Shown: positions 11,303 to 19,368, counted from the first letter of the stretch. The stretch: DNA of 64,000 nucleotides from Allosphingosinicella deserti (GCF_003012735.1 NZ_PXYI01000002.1:1-64000), one strand, 5' to 3'. A program made the numbers and translations. The notes: a model not told the origin generated them from the sequence alone.

Positions 11303-11332
11303 AGGGTTTCGACAGGCTCAACCCGAACGGGG
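11303..11332. repeat. fragment of a dispersed sphingomonad intergenic repeat
   Basis: The segment containing GTTTCGACAGGCTCAACCCG followed by AACGG resembles a short intergenic element that I recall as recurring many times in sphingomonad genomes (TTCGACAAGCTCA...CGAACGG). Only one copy is visible here, in the 155-bp gap between the Crp-type regulator and the DUF488 gene. The identification is from memory, not from a second copy in this window. Confidence 0.4.
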
Positions 11333-11393
11333 CAGGCCTACCGCACCCTTGCGCGGGAGCCGGTCTCCGGTCTCGCGACGCGGCGTTAAAAGC

Positions 11394-11828
11394 CTACAGG
11401 TTCACCACCTCGAACGACGCTCGGTCCAGCATCCGCTCGGCGAGCATTGCGCGGTGGCAAACGGGCGCGTCCTTTTCGTAGCAGAGCAAGGCGGCGCGGC
11501 GTTCCTCTGCAGCGCCCAGAGCCTGGACCATGGCGATCTCGGCTTCAGGAGTCTCGAGCTGATCGGCATAGATGGCGCGCATCTCGGCGGTGCGCCCGGC
11601 TCGGGCAGCCTGCCGCCCGGCCGCGGGCGTGCCGAGCGGGCGAAGGTGCAGGTAGTCGATGCCGCGCTCGCGCAGGGCTCCTGAGAGCGCCGTCTTCGAG
11701 AAACCGGGCCTGCGCGATGCGGCCACGGCGCGGACGTCGATCAACAGATCGACTCCGGCCGCCTGGAGTTCGCCGAGAAACTCGTCCAGCGTCTTCCCTT
11801 CGTAGCCGATGGTGAAAAGCGGCCGCAT
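11394..11828 (-). CDS. DUF488 family protein
   Basis: 144-residue protein of the DUF488 family, of unknown molecular function. It begins MRPLFTIGYEG and carries the typical LLIDVRAVAASRRPGFSK segment and the C-terminal CYEKDAPVCHRAMLAE, whose Cys and His residues are conserved in the family. I placed the start at ATG 11828 because of the GGGGAAG ribosome site just before it; upstream sequence in frame is low-quality Ala/Arg-rich. The zinc-ribbon gene ends 11 bp upstream on the same strand. Confidence 0.85.
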   Translation of the reverse strand: MRPLFTIGYEGKTLDEFLGELQAAGVDLLIDVRAVAASRRPGFSKTALSGALRERGIDYLHLRPLGTPAAGRQAARAGRTAEMRAIYADQLETPEAEIAMVQALGAAEERRAALLCYEKDAPVCHRAMLAERMLDRASFEVVNL

Positions 11829-11839
11829 GGCTTCCCCGC

Positions 11840-12166
11840 TCAGTCGAATATCTCCTCGAGCCAGCTCTTGCGCCGCTTGTGGGGCTTCTGGTGACCGTGG
11901 CCATAACCCTGATGCGGCTGCCCCCACGGCGCCTGCTGCTGAGGCGGCGGGGCATATTGCGGGGAGGCGGGTTGCGGGGTGTATTGCTGCGTCGGCTGGG
12001 CAGCGGCCGGCGCCGCGCTGCGCTCGATGATCTTGTCGAGCTCGCCACGATCCAGCCAGACACCGCGGCAATTCGGGCAATAGTCGATCTCGATCGTCTG
12101 CCGTTCGCTCATCACCAGCGGTGTGCCGTCGACTGGGCAGGCCATCGGGCCGGATCGGGTCACCAT
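11840..12166 (-). CDS. zinc-ribbon (zf-TFIIB) protein with Pro/Gln-rich tail
   Basis: 108-residue protein. Residues 8-45 form a zf-TFIIB-type ribbon: Cys10 with an Asp where the second cysteine normally sits (CPVD), then Cys30/Cys33 and the family signature RGVWLDRGELDKI. The tail is low-complexity Pro, Gln, Tyr and His and ends in a basic segment with SWLEEIFD. Function unknown. The ATG at 12166 has an excellent AGGAGAG ribosome site. It is divergent from the micro-gene array, so the 275-bp gap holds promoters for both directions. Confidence 0.8.
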   Translation of the reverse strand: MVTRSGPMACPVDGTPLVMSERQTIEIDYCPNCRGVWLDRGELDKIIERSAAPAAAQPTQQYTPQPASPQYAPPPQQQAPWGQPHQGYGHGHQKPHKRRKSWLEEIFD

Positions 12167-12311
12167 CTCACTCTCCTTTTTGGTCTGACGCTCACTTGGG
12201 AACGGGACCGCCGGAACGCAACGACGCCGAAATCGAACAGCCCCTTTCAACCTGCCCGGAATCGCACACCAAGCATTGGTATTTTTCGCCGCCAGTTAGC
12301 ATGCGCGTCGC

Positions 12312-12323
12312 CACCAACTGGTG
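12312..12323. promoter_or_regulatory. inverted repeat upstream of the sigma-54-type promoter
   Basis: CACCA (12312-12316), AC, TGGTG (12319-12323). The sequence CCAGTT at 12292-12297 also pairs with AACTGG at 12316-12321. It lies about 45 bp upstream of the -24 element, a place where an enhancer-binding activator could sit, although 80-150 bp is more usual. The assignment as an activator site is inference. Confidence 0.3.
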
Positions 12324-12366
12324 CTGCCGGGCAAGAAAATGGCGGTTTTCTGCCGTTTTCGCGACT

Positions 12367-12382
12367 TGGCACGCCCTCTGCA
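12367..12382 (+). promoter_or_regulatory. sigma-54 (RpoN) promoter for the micro-gene/pspC operon
   Basis: TGGCACGCCCTCTGCA matches the sigma-54 consensus TGGCACG-N4-TTGCA with one mismatch. The invariant GG (12368-12369) and GC (12380-12381) dinucleotides are exactly 10 bp apart. Transcription would start near 12393, some 49 bp before the first ATG. Phage-shock operons are classically sigma-54 dependent, which fits the PspC gene at the end of this operon. Confidence 0.7.
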
Positions 12383-12441
12383 AACTTGTGGATACCAAGC
12401 GCCGACGATCACCGGAGCGCTTCAACACAGGGAGACAGACA

Positions 12442-12555
12442 ATGACCTTCGAACTTTCCGACCTTCAGCGTTTCGCGGTTTCGGCCTTCGGCGCCCTCTT
12501 CGCCGCCTCGCTGTTCATCTCTGCCGCCGTCGGCCCCGCCGGCCAGCTCATCTGA
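12442..12555 (+). CDS. tandem membrane microprotein, copy 1
   Basis: 37-residue protein, first of four adjacent paralogues of exactly equal length (114 nt each). Layout: short polar N-terminus MTFELSDLQR, then one hydrophobic segment (about residues 12-31), ending in the invariant-looking VGPAGQLI. It has its own GGGAGAC ribosome site. Family unknown to me. Co-location with a PspC-domain gene behind a sigma-54-type promoter suggests an envelope-stress role (inference). The matching lengths, own ribosome sites and conserved residues argue that these short ORFs are real genes. Confidence 0.72.
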   Translation: MTFELSDLQRFAVSAFGALFAASLFISAAVGPAGQLI

Positions 12556-12581
12556 TCCAACTTCTTCAAAGGACCAAAGCA

Positions 12582-12695
12582 ATGACCTTCGATCGTACCG
12601 ACCTGCAGCGCTTCGCGGTTTCCGCGCTCGGCGCGCTCTTCGCCGCCTCGCTCTTCGTCTCCGCCGCCGTCGGCCCCGCCGGCCAGCTCATCTGA
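12582..12695 (+). CDS. tandem membrane microprotein, copy 2
   Basis: 37 residues, closest to copy 1 (differences at 5 positions, mostly conservative). Same architecture: MTFDRTDLQR head, one membrane helix, VGPAGQLI tail. It has its own AAAGGA ribosome site and sits 26 bp after copy 1. The 3' half is nearly identical in nucleotides to copy 1, pointing to recent duplication or gene conversion, while the start region has drifted. Confidence 0.72.
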   Translation: MTFDRTDLQRFAVSALGALFAASLFVSAAVGPAGQLI

Positions 12696-12724
12696 CCCCT
12701 CACACCAAGCACAGGAACAAGCCA

Positions 12725-12838
12725 ATGACCTTCGATCTCTCCAGCCTGCAGCGTGTCGCGGTTTCCGCCTTCGCCGCCCTCCTCACCGCCTCGCTGTTCA
12801 TCTCCGCCGCCGTCGGCCCCGCCGGACAGTTGATCTGA
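12725..12838 (+). CDS. tandem membrane microprotein, copy 3
   Basis: 37 residues with head MTFDLSSLQR, one hydrophobic helix and the same VGPAGQLI tail. It differs from copies 1 and 2 mainly inside the helix (FAALLTASLF instead of FGALFAASLF). Own AGGAA ribosome site, 29 bp after copy 2. The unvarying LQR, the Ser-Ala in the helix and the C-terminal VGPAGQ suggest selection on protein sequence. Confidence 0.7.
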   Translation: MTFDLSSLQRVAVSAFAALLTASLFISAAVGPAGQLI

Positions 12839-12864
12839 TCCGCCCCGTCATCAGGACACAAACG

Positions 12865-12978
12865 ATGTCGTTCAACCTTTCCAACCTCCAGCGCAGCGCG
12901 ATCTCGGCCGTGGGCGCAGTCTTCGCCGCAACCTTGTTCATCGGCGCGGTCGTGGGCCCGCTCGGCCAAGTCGCCTGA
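12865..12978 (+). CDS. tandem membrane microprotein, copy 4 (divergent)
   Basis: 37 residues, the most divergent paralogue: head MSFNLSNLQR, helix AISAVGAVFAATLFIGAVVG and tail GPLGQVA. It keeps LQR and the VGPxGQ motif, the two most constant parts of the set. Own AGGA ribosome site, 26 bp after copy 3 and 40 bp before the PspC gene. Its divergence shows that the array is not just a very recent amplification. Confidence 0.68.
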   Translation: MSFNLSNLQRSAISAVGAVFAATLFIGAVVGPLGQVA

Positions 12979-13018
12979 TTCCGCTTCGACTCCAACCTTC
13001 AAACAGGAACTTCAGACA

Positions 13019-13201
13019 ATGTCCGCCTTCACGCTCGACAAGACCAACGCCAAGATGATGGGTGTCTGCGCCGGCATCTCCCGCACCACCGGCATCGACG
13101 TCACCATCATTCGCCTGCTCGCCGTCGCCGCCACCCTGATCGTCAGCGGCGTCACCATCCCCCTCTACATCATCGCCGGCCTGGTCGCACCGAACGCCTG
13201 A
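13019..13201 (+). CDS. PspC-domain membrane protein
   Basis: 60-residue stand-alone PspC domain: FTLDKTNAKMMGVCAGIS, then TGIDVTIIRLLAV and a hydrophobic C-terminal helix IPLYIIAGLVAP. PspC proteins signal inner-membrane stress in phage-shock systems; E. coli PspC is about twice as long. No PspA or PspB gene is adjacent, so this is not a standard pspABC operon. It has an AGGAA ribosome site and follows the four micro-genes, presumably on the same sigma-54 transcript. Confidence 0.85.
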   Translation: MSAFTLDKTNAKMMGVCAGISRTTGIDVTIIRLLAVAATLIVSGVTIPLYIIAGLVAPNA

Positions 13202-13239
13202 TTACGCGCCAGCCGACACGAAACCCCGGGAGACAGACG

Positions 13240-13350
13240 ATGGACAAGGTCTACCGCACCTGGATGAAACGCCTTCAGCTCTTCCTCGCCAATCCGGCCC
13301 CCGCGACACCGCGGCGCGCGGCCCCGCCCGGCCTCGCTCGGCACAGCTGA
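13240..13350 (+). CDS. possible 36-aa peptide at the end of the pspC operon
   Basis: Short ORF with a GGGAGA ribosome site, 38 bp after pspC. The first half (MDKVYRTWMKRLQLFLANP) can form a basic amphipathic helix and the second half is Pro/Ala/Arg-rich. No family is recognised. It could be a further small envelope-associated peptide of the same operon or a chance ORF; the ribosome site and position make a gene plausible but not certain. Confidence 0.42.
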   Translation: MDKVYRTWMKRLQLFLANPAPATPRRAAPPGLARHS

Positions 13351-13409
13351 CCGGCAGCGCGGGAGCCAAGCGGGTTGCGGGACGCGCCCGTTTCGCCGAA
13401 GATGCTCCG

Positions 13410-13805
13410 ATGCGCACTGCCCTTTCCCTCTTCGCCTTCTTCGCCCTCTCCGCCTGCGCCGGCTCCGGCATTCCCCGGATCGGCCTCGGCGACTTTTCCG
13501 CTCTGAACGTCAATGGCGCCCCGGTCACCGGCGACAGGCCGCTGACCCTGCGGCTCGAGAAAGAGGGCCGCGCCAGCGGACACGGGGGCTGCAACAGCTT
13601 CAGCACCAGCTACACCCTCGAATCGGGCGAGCGCATCACCTTCGGTCCGATCGCAAGCACCCGCATGGCCTGCGCGCCCGAGGTGATGGAGCAGGAAACC
13701 CGCTACTTCGCCATTTTGTCGGCGGCGGAGAGCTACAGCGTCTACGGCTCGGGCAGCCTGTCGATCATCGCAGCGGACGGCCGCGCCATTCGCTTCCGGC
13801 GCTGA
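13410..13805 (+). CDS. META-domain lipoprotein (HslJ-like)
   Basis: 131-residue predicted lipoprotein: signal peptide with lipobox LSAC (Cys16), then a META domain. The HslJ-like core [21 protein letters not shown] and [16 protein letters not shown] is clear. META-domain proteins sit in the bacterial envelope; HslJ of E. coli is heat-inducible and linked to novobiocin resistance. The exact role here is unknown. It ends 10 bp before dctA, so co-transcription is possible. Confidence 0.85.
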   Translation: MRTALSLFAFFALSACAGSGIPRIGLGDFSALNVNGAPVTGDRPLTLRLEKEGRASGHGGCNSFSTSYTLESGERITFGPIASTRMACAPEVMEQETRYFAILSAAESYSVYGSGSLSIIAADGRAIRFRR

Positions 13806-13815
13806 TCGCGCGGCC

Positions 13816-15144
13816 ATGGCCGAGGCCGGCAAGCCCTTTTACCGGACGCTCTATTTTCAGGTTCTGATCGGAATCGCGCTCGGCATCCTGACCGGCTGGC
13901 TGTTCCCGGCTTTCGGCCAGGCGCTGAAGCCGCTGGGCGACGGATTCATCAAGCTGGTCAAGATGATCATCTCGCCGGTGATCTTCCTCACCGTCGTCAC
14001 CGGAATCGCCGGCATGTCCGATCTGAAGGCGTTCGGCCGGGTGGGCGCCAAGGCGATGGCCTACTTCCTGACCTTCTCGACGCTGGCGCTCGCCGTCGGC
14101 CTCGTCGTCGGCAACCTCGTCCAGCCGGGTGCAGGGCTGAACATCGATCCGGCGAGTCTCGATCCGCACGCGGTCGCCGCCTATGTCGGCAAGGCCCGGG
14201 AGCAGAGCGTCACCGGATTCCTGCTCCATATCATACCCGACACCGCAGTGAGCGCATTCACCTCGGGCGAGATCCTGCAGGTGCTGTTCGTGGCGATCCT
14301 GTTCGGGATCGCGCTGGCGATGCTCGGGGAACGCGGCGAACGCTTCCTCGGCACGCTGAAGACGATCACGGCGGTGGTGTTCCGGATGGTTCACATCGTC
14401 ATGTATGCGGCGCCGATCGGCGCGTTCGGCGCGATGGCGTTCACCATCGGAGCCTATGGAATCGAGACGCTCGCCAACCTCGCCGGGCTGATCGCGACCT
14501 TCTACTTCACGTCTTTGCTGTTCGTCATCATAGTGCTCGGCCTCGTCGCCCGCGCCGCCGGATTCTCGCTGTTCGGCCTGATCCGCTACATCAAGGACGA
14601 ATTGCTGCTCGTGCTCGGCACCTCCTCGTCGGAAAGCGCGATGCCGCTGCTGATGGAGAAACTGGAGCGCGCAGGCTGCCCGAAGCCGATCGTCGGGCTG
14701 GTCGTTCCGACCGGCTATTCGTTCAACCTCGACGGCACCAACATCTACATGTCGCTTGCCGCTCTGTTCATCGCGCAAGCGACCGACACCCATCTGAGCT
14801 TCGGCGAGCAATTGCTGCTGATGGCCGTCGCGATCCTGAGCTCCAAGGGTGCCGCCGGGGTGACCGGATCGGGCTTCATCGTGCTCGCCGCGACCCTGTC
14901 GGTGGTGCCGTCGGTGCCGGTTGCCGGCATGGCGCTGATCCTGGGGGTCGACCGCTTCATGAGCGAATGCCGCGCCCTCACCAATTTCGTCGGCAATGCG
15001 GTCGCGACGATCGTCGTCGCCCGCTGGGAAGGCGCGGTCGATCTCGAGCGGCTCCGCGGAGCGTTCGCCGGCAAGGGCGGCGATCTCACCGACGCCGAGA
15101 GCGATGCCCTCCAGATCGAGGGCAGGAGCGACGTTCCCGCTTGA
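13816..15144 (+). CDS. dctA: dicarboxylate/amino acid:cation symporter
   Basis: 442-residue inner-membrane transporter of the DAACS (DctA/GltP) family that couples uptake of C4-dicarboxylates or glutamate/aspartate to protons or sodium. Family landmarks are present: [18 protein letters not shown] in the N-terminal half, the serine-rich re-entrant loop [16 protein letters not shown], and the [10 protein letters not shown] and [11 protein letters not shown] substrate-site segments. The length is normal. I prefer DctA-like over glutamate-specific but cannot settle the substrate. Confidence 0.9.
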   Translation: MAEAGKPFYRTLYFQVLIGIALGILTGWLFPAFGQALKPLGDGFIKLVKMIISPVIFLTVVTGIAGMSDLKAFGRVGAKAMAYFLTFSTLALAVGLVVGNLVQPGAGLNIDPASLDPHAVAAYVGKAREQSVTGFLLHIIPDTAVSAFTSGEILQVLFVAILFGIALAMLGERGERFLGTLKTITAVVFRMVHIVMYAAPIGAFGAMAFTIGAYGIETLANLAGLIATFYFTSLLFVIIVLGLVARAAGFSLFGLIRYIKDELLLVLGTSSSESAMPLLMEKLERAGCPKPIVGLVVPTGYSFNLDGTNIYMSLAALFIAQATDTHLSFGEQLLLMAVAILSSKGAAGVTGSGFIVLAATLSVVPSVPVAGMALILGVDRFMSECRALTNFVGNAVATIVVARWEGAVDLERLRGAFAGKGGDLTDAESDALQIEGRSDVPA

Positions 15145-15170
15145 AGCGAGGCGCGGCCGGACTCGGCCGG

Positions 15171-15632
15171 TCAGCCGCGCCTGATCGGCAGGTGCTCGCG
15201 GCGAATGCGGATCGAACGCATCGCCAGCCGGACCTCCCAGAGGAACAGGCAGAGGCCGAGGATCAGGAACAGCATCGCCAGGATGAACAACACGGCGACC
15301 GCGGTTCCGAACTTGATCGCGGCAAGATCCGCAACGAACAGCAAGGCGACCACCAGGCAGACGAACAGGGCGCTGGCGGTGCAGGCGCTGATCGAGTGGT
15401 TCACCACGTGCATGCGACGATCGAGCAGGACGAGTTCGTTCGACGCGCGCTCCCGCTGATCGGGATCGAAGCTCTTGAAATCGGCTTCGAGCGCGCGGGC
15501 GCGGTCGACGACACGGGCAAGACGCTGGGCAAGCACGTTGAGGATCGCGCCGACGCCTGCAAGCAGGAAAACCGGCGCGATCGCCAGTTGAATGAGGTGC
15601 GCAATCTGCGAGACGTTGCTGGTCTGATCCAT
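15171..15632 (-). CDS. DUF2721 family membrane protein
   Basis: 153-residue membrane protein of the DUF2721 family, function unknown. It has an N-terminal helix (HLIQLAIAPVFLLAGVGAIL), a polar charged middle with conserved RL..VVDR.R and E...L..R motifs, and two C-terminal helices. It is convergent with dctA (26 bp apart) and divergent from nhaA. Start at ATG 15632. Confidence 0.8.
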   Translation of the reverse strand: MDQTSNVSQIAHLIQLAIAPVFLLAGVGAILNVLAQRLARVVDRARALEADFKSFDPDQRERASNELVLLDRRMHVVNHSISACTASALFVCLVVALLFVADLAAIKFGTAVAVLFILAMLFLILGLCLFLWEVRLAMRSIRIRREHLPIRRG

Positions 15633-15754
15633 GTGGAGCGAATGAAGCGGATCGGCGCCGGAAGATCAAGGACGGCGCGGCCGCTGCGGCATTCGAACGC
15701 CAAAGGTGCACCCGGGCGTTCGCTTCTGCGAGCGATCCGGCTACATCCGCGCGC

Positions 15755-17032
15755 ATGACCGCATCCGCAGACGCAACCCGTTCGCCTTCGGCGCTTCGCA
15801 AATTCCTGAAGTCCGAGGCGGCCGGCGGTCTCGTCCTGATGGCGGCGGCGGCATTGGCGCTGATCGTCGCAAATTCGCCGCTGCGGGAAGCCTATGAGCA
15901 TGGCCTGCATGCCCAGACCGGTCCGACTCTGTCGGAGAAGCTCGGTCCGATGACCGTGCACCTCTGGATCAACGACGCGCTGATGGCGATCTTCTTCCTG
16001 CTCGTCGGCCTCGAGATCAAGCGCGAGTTCGTCGACGGGCGGCTGTCGACCTGGGACCAGCGGCGCCTGCCGGTGGTCGCAGCCGCAGTCGGAATGGCCG
16101 TGCCGGCAGCATTCTACCTCGGGATCGCCGGCGGCACCGCAGGGTTGGGCCGGGGCTGGGCCATTCCCGCTGCCACCGATATCGCCTTCGCGATCGGCGT
16201 GCTCGCATTGCTCGGCTCGCGTGCGCCCACCAGCCTCAAGCTCTTCCTGACCACGGTCGCGATCGCCGACGATCTCGGTGCGGTGGCGATCATCGCGCTC
16301 GCCTATACGGCGAGCATCGACTCGCTTGCGCTCGCGCTCGCCTCAGGGATCTTCTTGCTGATGTACGTAATGGGCAAAAGCGGAGTGCGGTCGCTGTGGC
16401 CGTTCCTGGTCGGTGCGGCGGCTCTCTGGTATTTCGTGTTGTTGTCGGGGGTTCACGCGACGGTGGCGGGCGTGCTCGCCGCGACCACCGTTCCGATCAT
16501 CAAGACTCCCGGAGCTCCCGATTCCCCCGATTCGCCGCTTCACCGCCTCGAGCACGCGCTTGCGCCGTGGGTCGCCTTTTTGATCGTGCCCCTGTTCGGC
16601 TTCGCCAATGCCGGCGTGCACCTGGGCGGCATGACCTTCTCCGATCTGCTCGCCCCGCTTCCGCTCGGCATCGCCGCCGGCCTGTTCCTCGGCAAGCAGC
16701 TCGGCATCTTCGGCGCGGTGTGGCTCTCGGTGACGCTCGGTTTCGCCCGCAAGCTGCGCGGTGCGACCTGGCTGCAGATCTACGGCGTCGCGATGCTCTG
16801 CGGCATCGGCTTCACGATGAGCCTGTTCATCGGCGCACTCGCCTTCCCGCACAGCCCTCAGTTGATCGACGAAGCGAAGATCGGTGTCCTCGTCGGTTCG
16901 TTCCTGTCCGCGCTCGTGGGCTGGCTGGTGCTGCGGCTTGCGCCGCAGGCAACGACCGGTCAGGATGAGGAGACCCGCCAGAAGGCGGAGATCGCCGCCG
17001 ATGGGGATGTGGAGCGGATGGAAGATCGATGA
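15755..17032 (+). CDS. nhaA: Na+/H+ antiporter NhaA
   Basis: 425-residue sodium/proton antiporter of the NhaA family, inner membrane, for pH and sodium homeostasis. The essential paired aspartates are present in VAIADDLGAVAIIALAY, and the N-terminal GGLVLMAAAALALIVANSPL and IFFLLVGLEIKREF are typical. It is about 35 residues longer than E. coli NhaA, mostly because of a polar C-terminal tail. The ATGA overlap with the next gene at 17029-17032 indicates a three-gene unit nhaA-lipoprotein-amidohydrolase. Confidence 0.95.
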   Translation: MTASADATRSPSALRKFLKSEAAGGLVLMAAAALALIVANSPLREAYEHGLHAQTGPTLSEKLGPMTVHLWINDALMAIFFLLVGLEIKREFVDGRLSTWDQRRLPVVAAAVGMAVPAAFYLGIAGGTAGLGRGWAIPAATDIAFAIGVLALLGSRAPTSLKLFLTTVAIADDLGAVAIIALAYTASIDSLALALASGIFLLMYVMGKSGVRSLWPFLVGAAALWYFVLLSGVHATVAGVLAATTVPIIKTPGAPDSPDSPLHRLEHALAPWVAFLIVPLFGFANAGVHLGGMTFSDLLAPLPLGIAAGLFLGKQLGIFGAVWLSVTLGFARKLRGATWLQIYGVAMLCGIGFTMSLFIGALAFPHSPQLIDEAKIGVLVGSFLSALVGWLVLRLAPQATTGQDEETRQKAEIAADGDVERMEDR

Positions 17033-18333
17033 GGCCCTGGCCGATCGCGCTGGCAGCGTGGCTGCTGGCGGCATTGCTGCTCGGCGGATGCGTCGCGCGC
17101 AGCCCGTCCGGCGACAGCCTGGACGAGATTGCGAAGGACTATGTCCAGCTGCAGCTCGAGATCGGGGAGCGAGAACCCGGCTATATCGACGCTTATTACG
17201 GTCCGCCCGAGTGGCAGGCGGCCGCCAAGTCGGCGCCGCGGTCGCTCGCAGAGCTCGCTGCCGGCGCCGCCGATCTGTCGAGGCGGGCACGGGCGATCGA
17301 CGACGGGCGGCTCGAGCGCATGGAGCAGCGCCGGCGTGCCTTTCTGGTCGCGCAGCTCAAGGCGGCCGAGACGCGCCTCAGAATGGTGCGTGGCGAGAAA
17401 CTCCCCTTCGCCGAGGAGGCTGAAGGTCTGTTCGGAGTCCGTCCTGCGCTGAAGCCGCTTGCCGAATACGACCCGGTTCTCGCCAACATCGAGGCGCTGG
17501 TGCCGGGACCGGGCACGCTCGCGGAGCGGGTCGATGCCTTTCAGGAGCGGTTCGTCATTCCCAAGAACCGGCTGGAGCCGGTGTTCCGCGCTGCGATCGC
17601 GGAATGCCGGCGCCGCACGGTCGCCCACATCAAGGTGCCGCCGGAGGAGAAGTTCACCCTGGAATTCGTCACCGGCAAAAGCTGGGGCGGCTACAATTGG
17701 TACAAGGGCAATTCCACCAGCCTCATTCAGGTGAATACGGATTTGCCGATCCGGATCGGAAGGGCGATCGACCTCGGCTGTCACGAAGGCTATCCCGGCC
17801 ATCACGTCTACAACATGCTGCTCGAGCGCGAGCTCGCCCGGGCACGAGGCTGGATCGAGTTCACCATCTATCCCCTGTTCTCGCCGCAATCGCTTCTCGC
17901 CGAAGGATCGGCGAATTACGGGATCGAGCTTGCCTTCCCCGGCAAGGACGCGGTCACCTTCGAGGCGCGCACTCTGTATGCCTTGGCCGGCTTGCCGACG
18001 GCGGAGGTAGAGCAATATCATGCGTTGGTCGATGCGATGCGTGCGCTCGCCGGCGCGCGCTTCACCATTGCCGCCGATTATCTGGAAGGCCGACTGGACC
18101 GGGAGACGGCAATCACGCTGATCCAGAAATATCAGCTGGTGTCGCGGCCGCGCGCGGAGCAATCGCTCGCCTTCACGGAGCAATATCGCTCTTATGTGAT
18201 CAATTACGGCCTCGGCCTGGACATGGTGCGCGCCCATGTCGAAGCCGCCGGCCCCGGCGCCGAGGAGCGCTGGGCCGCGATGGCGCGTATCCTCTCCGAA
18301 CCCACCTTACCCAGCGATCTGACGGTCAATTGA
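17029..18333 (+). CDS. lipoprotein of the DUF885 metallopeptidase type
   Basis: 434-residue predicted lipoprotein (lipobox LLGGC, Cys21), so anchored in the cell envelope. Residues 252-259 read HEGYPGHH, the zinc-binding motif of the DUF885 family of presumed metallopeptidases, and a downstream Glu in LAEGSANYGIE may be a third ligand. The substrate is unknown. It is translationally coupled to nhaA upstream (ATGA) and overlaps the next ATG by one base. Confidence 0.8.
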   Translation: MRPWPIALAAWLLAALLLGGCVARSPSGDSLDEIAKDYVQLQLEIGEREPGYIDAYYGPPEWQAAAKSAPRSLAELAAGAADLSRRARAIDDGRLERMEQRRRAFLVAQLKAAETRLRMVRGEKLPFAEEAEGLFGVRPALKPLAEYDPVLANIEALVPGPGTLAERVDAFQERFVIPKNRLEPVFRAAIAECRRRTVAHIKVPPEEKFTLEFVTGKSWGGYNWYKGNSTSLIQVNTDLPIRIGRAIDLGCHEGYPGHHVYNMLLERELARARGWIEFTIYPLFSPQSLLAEGSANYGIELAFPGKDAVTFEARTLYALAGLPTAEVEQYHALVDAMRALAGARFTIAADYLEGRLDRETAITLIQKYQLVSRPRAEQSLAFTEQYRSYVINYGLGLDMVRAHVEAAGPGAEERWAAMARILSEPTLPSDLTVN

Positions 18334-19337
18334 TGCGGATCTTCCACTCTCCACACCAGCGCCTACACGCACCGGAAAAGGAACTGCACAACGGCGCTTT
18401 CGTCCCGTTCGCCGAGCATCCTGGGCGCGTCGACGCGATCCTCGCTGCCGTAGGGCCGACCGACGTTCCGGCTGATCACGGCGAAGATCCGATCTTGCGA
18501 GTCCATTCGCGCGCCTATGTCGACTTCCTGAAGACCGCGTTCGAGGATTGGCGTGCCGCCGGGCGGCCGGGAGATGCCGCCGGCTATGTGTGGCCGGTGG
18601 TCGGCCGCCGACCGCTCAAGCTCAGCCGCATCGACGCGCGGCTCGGCCAATATAGCTACGATGCCTCGACCCCGATCGGGTCCGGAACGTGGGACGCGAC
18701 TTATTGGTCGGCGCAAGCGGCGCTGTCCGGCATGGACGCGATTCTCGGCGGCGAGCGTAGCGCCTTCGCCTTGTGCCGGCCGCCCGGCCACCATGCCGGC
18801 GCCGATTACATGGGCGGCTATTGCTATCTGAACGCCGCCGCGATCGCGGCGGAGGCGGCGATCTCCGCCGGTCGCAAGCGTGTGGCGATCCTCGACATCG
18901 ATTACCATCACGGCAACGGCACCCAGGACATCTTCCTGACGCGGGGCGATGTCTTTTTCGCATCGATCCATGCCGATCCGCGGACCGACTATCCCTTCTA
19001 TTGGGGCCATGCCGACGAGACCGGGATCGGCGGCGGCGAAGGGACGAACCTGAACCTCCCGCTGCCTCAGGGCACTTCGATCGCGCCGTTCGAAGCGGCA
19101 CTCGACCGGGCGCTGGGCGCAATCGCCCGGTTCGACGCGGATGTGCTGGTCTGTTCGTTCGGGGCCGATACCTTCGCCGGGGATCCGATCAGCTTCTTCG
19201 AATTGCGCACGGAAGATTATGGGCCGATCGCGCGACGAATCGCTGCCGCCGGCCTGCCGACGCTGATCGTCATGGAGGGCGGCTACGCGGTCGATGCGCT
19301 CGGAGCCAACGTTTCGAGCTTCCTCAGCGGCTTCTGA
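18333..19337 (+). CDS. histone deacetylase family / acetylpolyamine amidohydrolase
   Basis: 334-residue zinc amidohydrolase of the arginase/deacetylase fold, closest in appearance to acetylpolyamine amidohydrolases. The catalytic pair His153-His154 is in RPPGHHAG, and the zinc ligands are expected in DIDYHHGNGTQ (Asp, His) and FGADTFAGD (Asp). The loop CRPPGHHAGADYMGGYCYLN is characteristic. Probable role: deacetylation of acetylated polyamines or similar small amides in the cytoplasm. It is the last gene of the nhaA unit and is followed by a strong hairpin. Confidence 0.9.
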   Translation: MRIFHSPHQRLHAPEKELHNGAFVPFAEHPGRVDAILAAVGPTDVPADHGEDPILRVHSRAYVDFLKTAFEDWRAAGRPGDAAGYVWPVVGRRPLKLSRIDARLGQYSYDASTPIGSGTWDATYWSAQAALSGMDAILGGERSAFALCRPPGHHAGADYMGGYCYLNAAAIAAEAAISAGRKRVAILDIDYHHGNGTQDIFLTRGDVFFASIHADPRTDYPFYWGHADETGIGGGEGTNLNLPLPQGTSIAPFEAALDRALGAIARFDADVLVCSFGADTFAGDPISFFELRTEDYGPIARRIAAAGLPTLIVMEGGYAVDALGANVSSFLSGF

Positions 19338-19339
19338 TT

Positions 19340-19368
19340 ATCCCCTCTTCCGGATGGGAAGAGGGGAT
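19340..19368. terminator. hairpin between convergent genes
   Basis: A 12-bp perfect stem (19340-19351 ATCCCCTCTTCC with 19357-19368 GGAAGAGGGGAT) around a 5-nt loop lies 3 bp after the amidohydrolase stop and 21 bp from the stop of the convergent small gene. It lacks a long T tract, but its place suggests a bidirectional terminator. Confidence 0.55.

Noticed and set aside
12199-12217. Two GGAAC motifs upstream of the micro-gene array that could be EcfG -35 elements
   Set aside because: No GTT at 16-17 bp downstream of either one.
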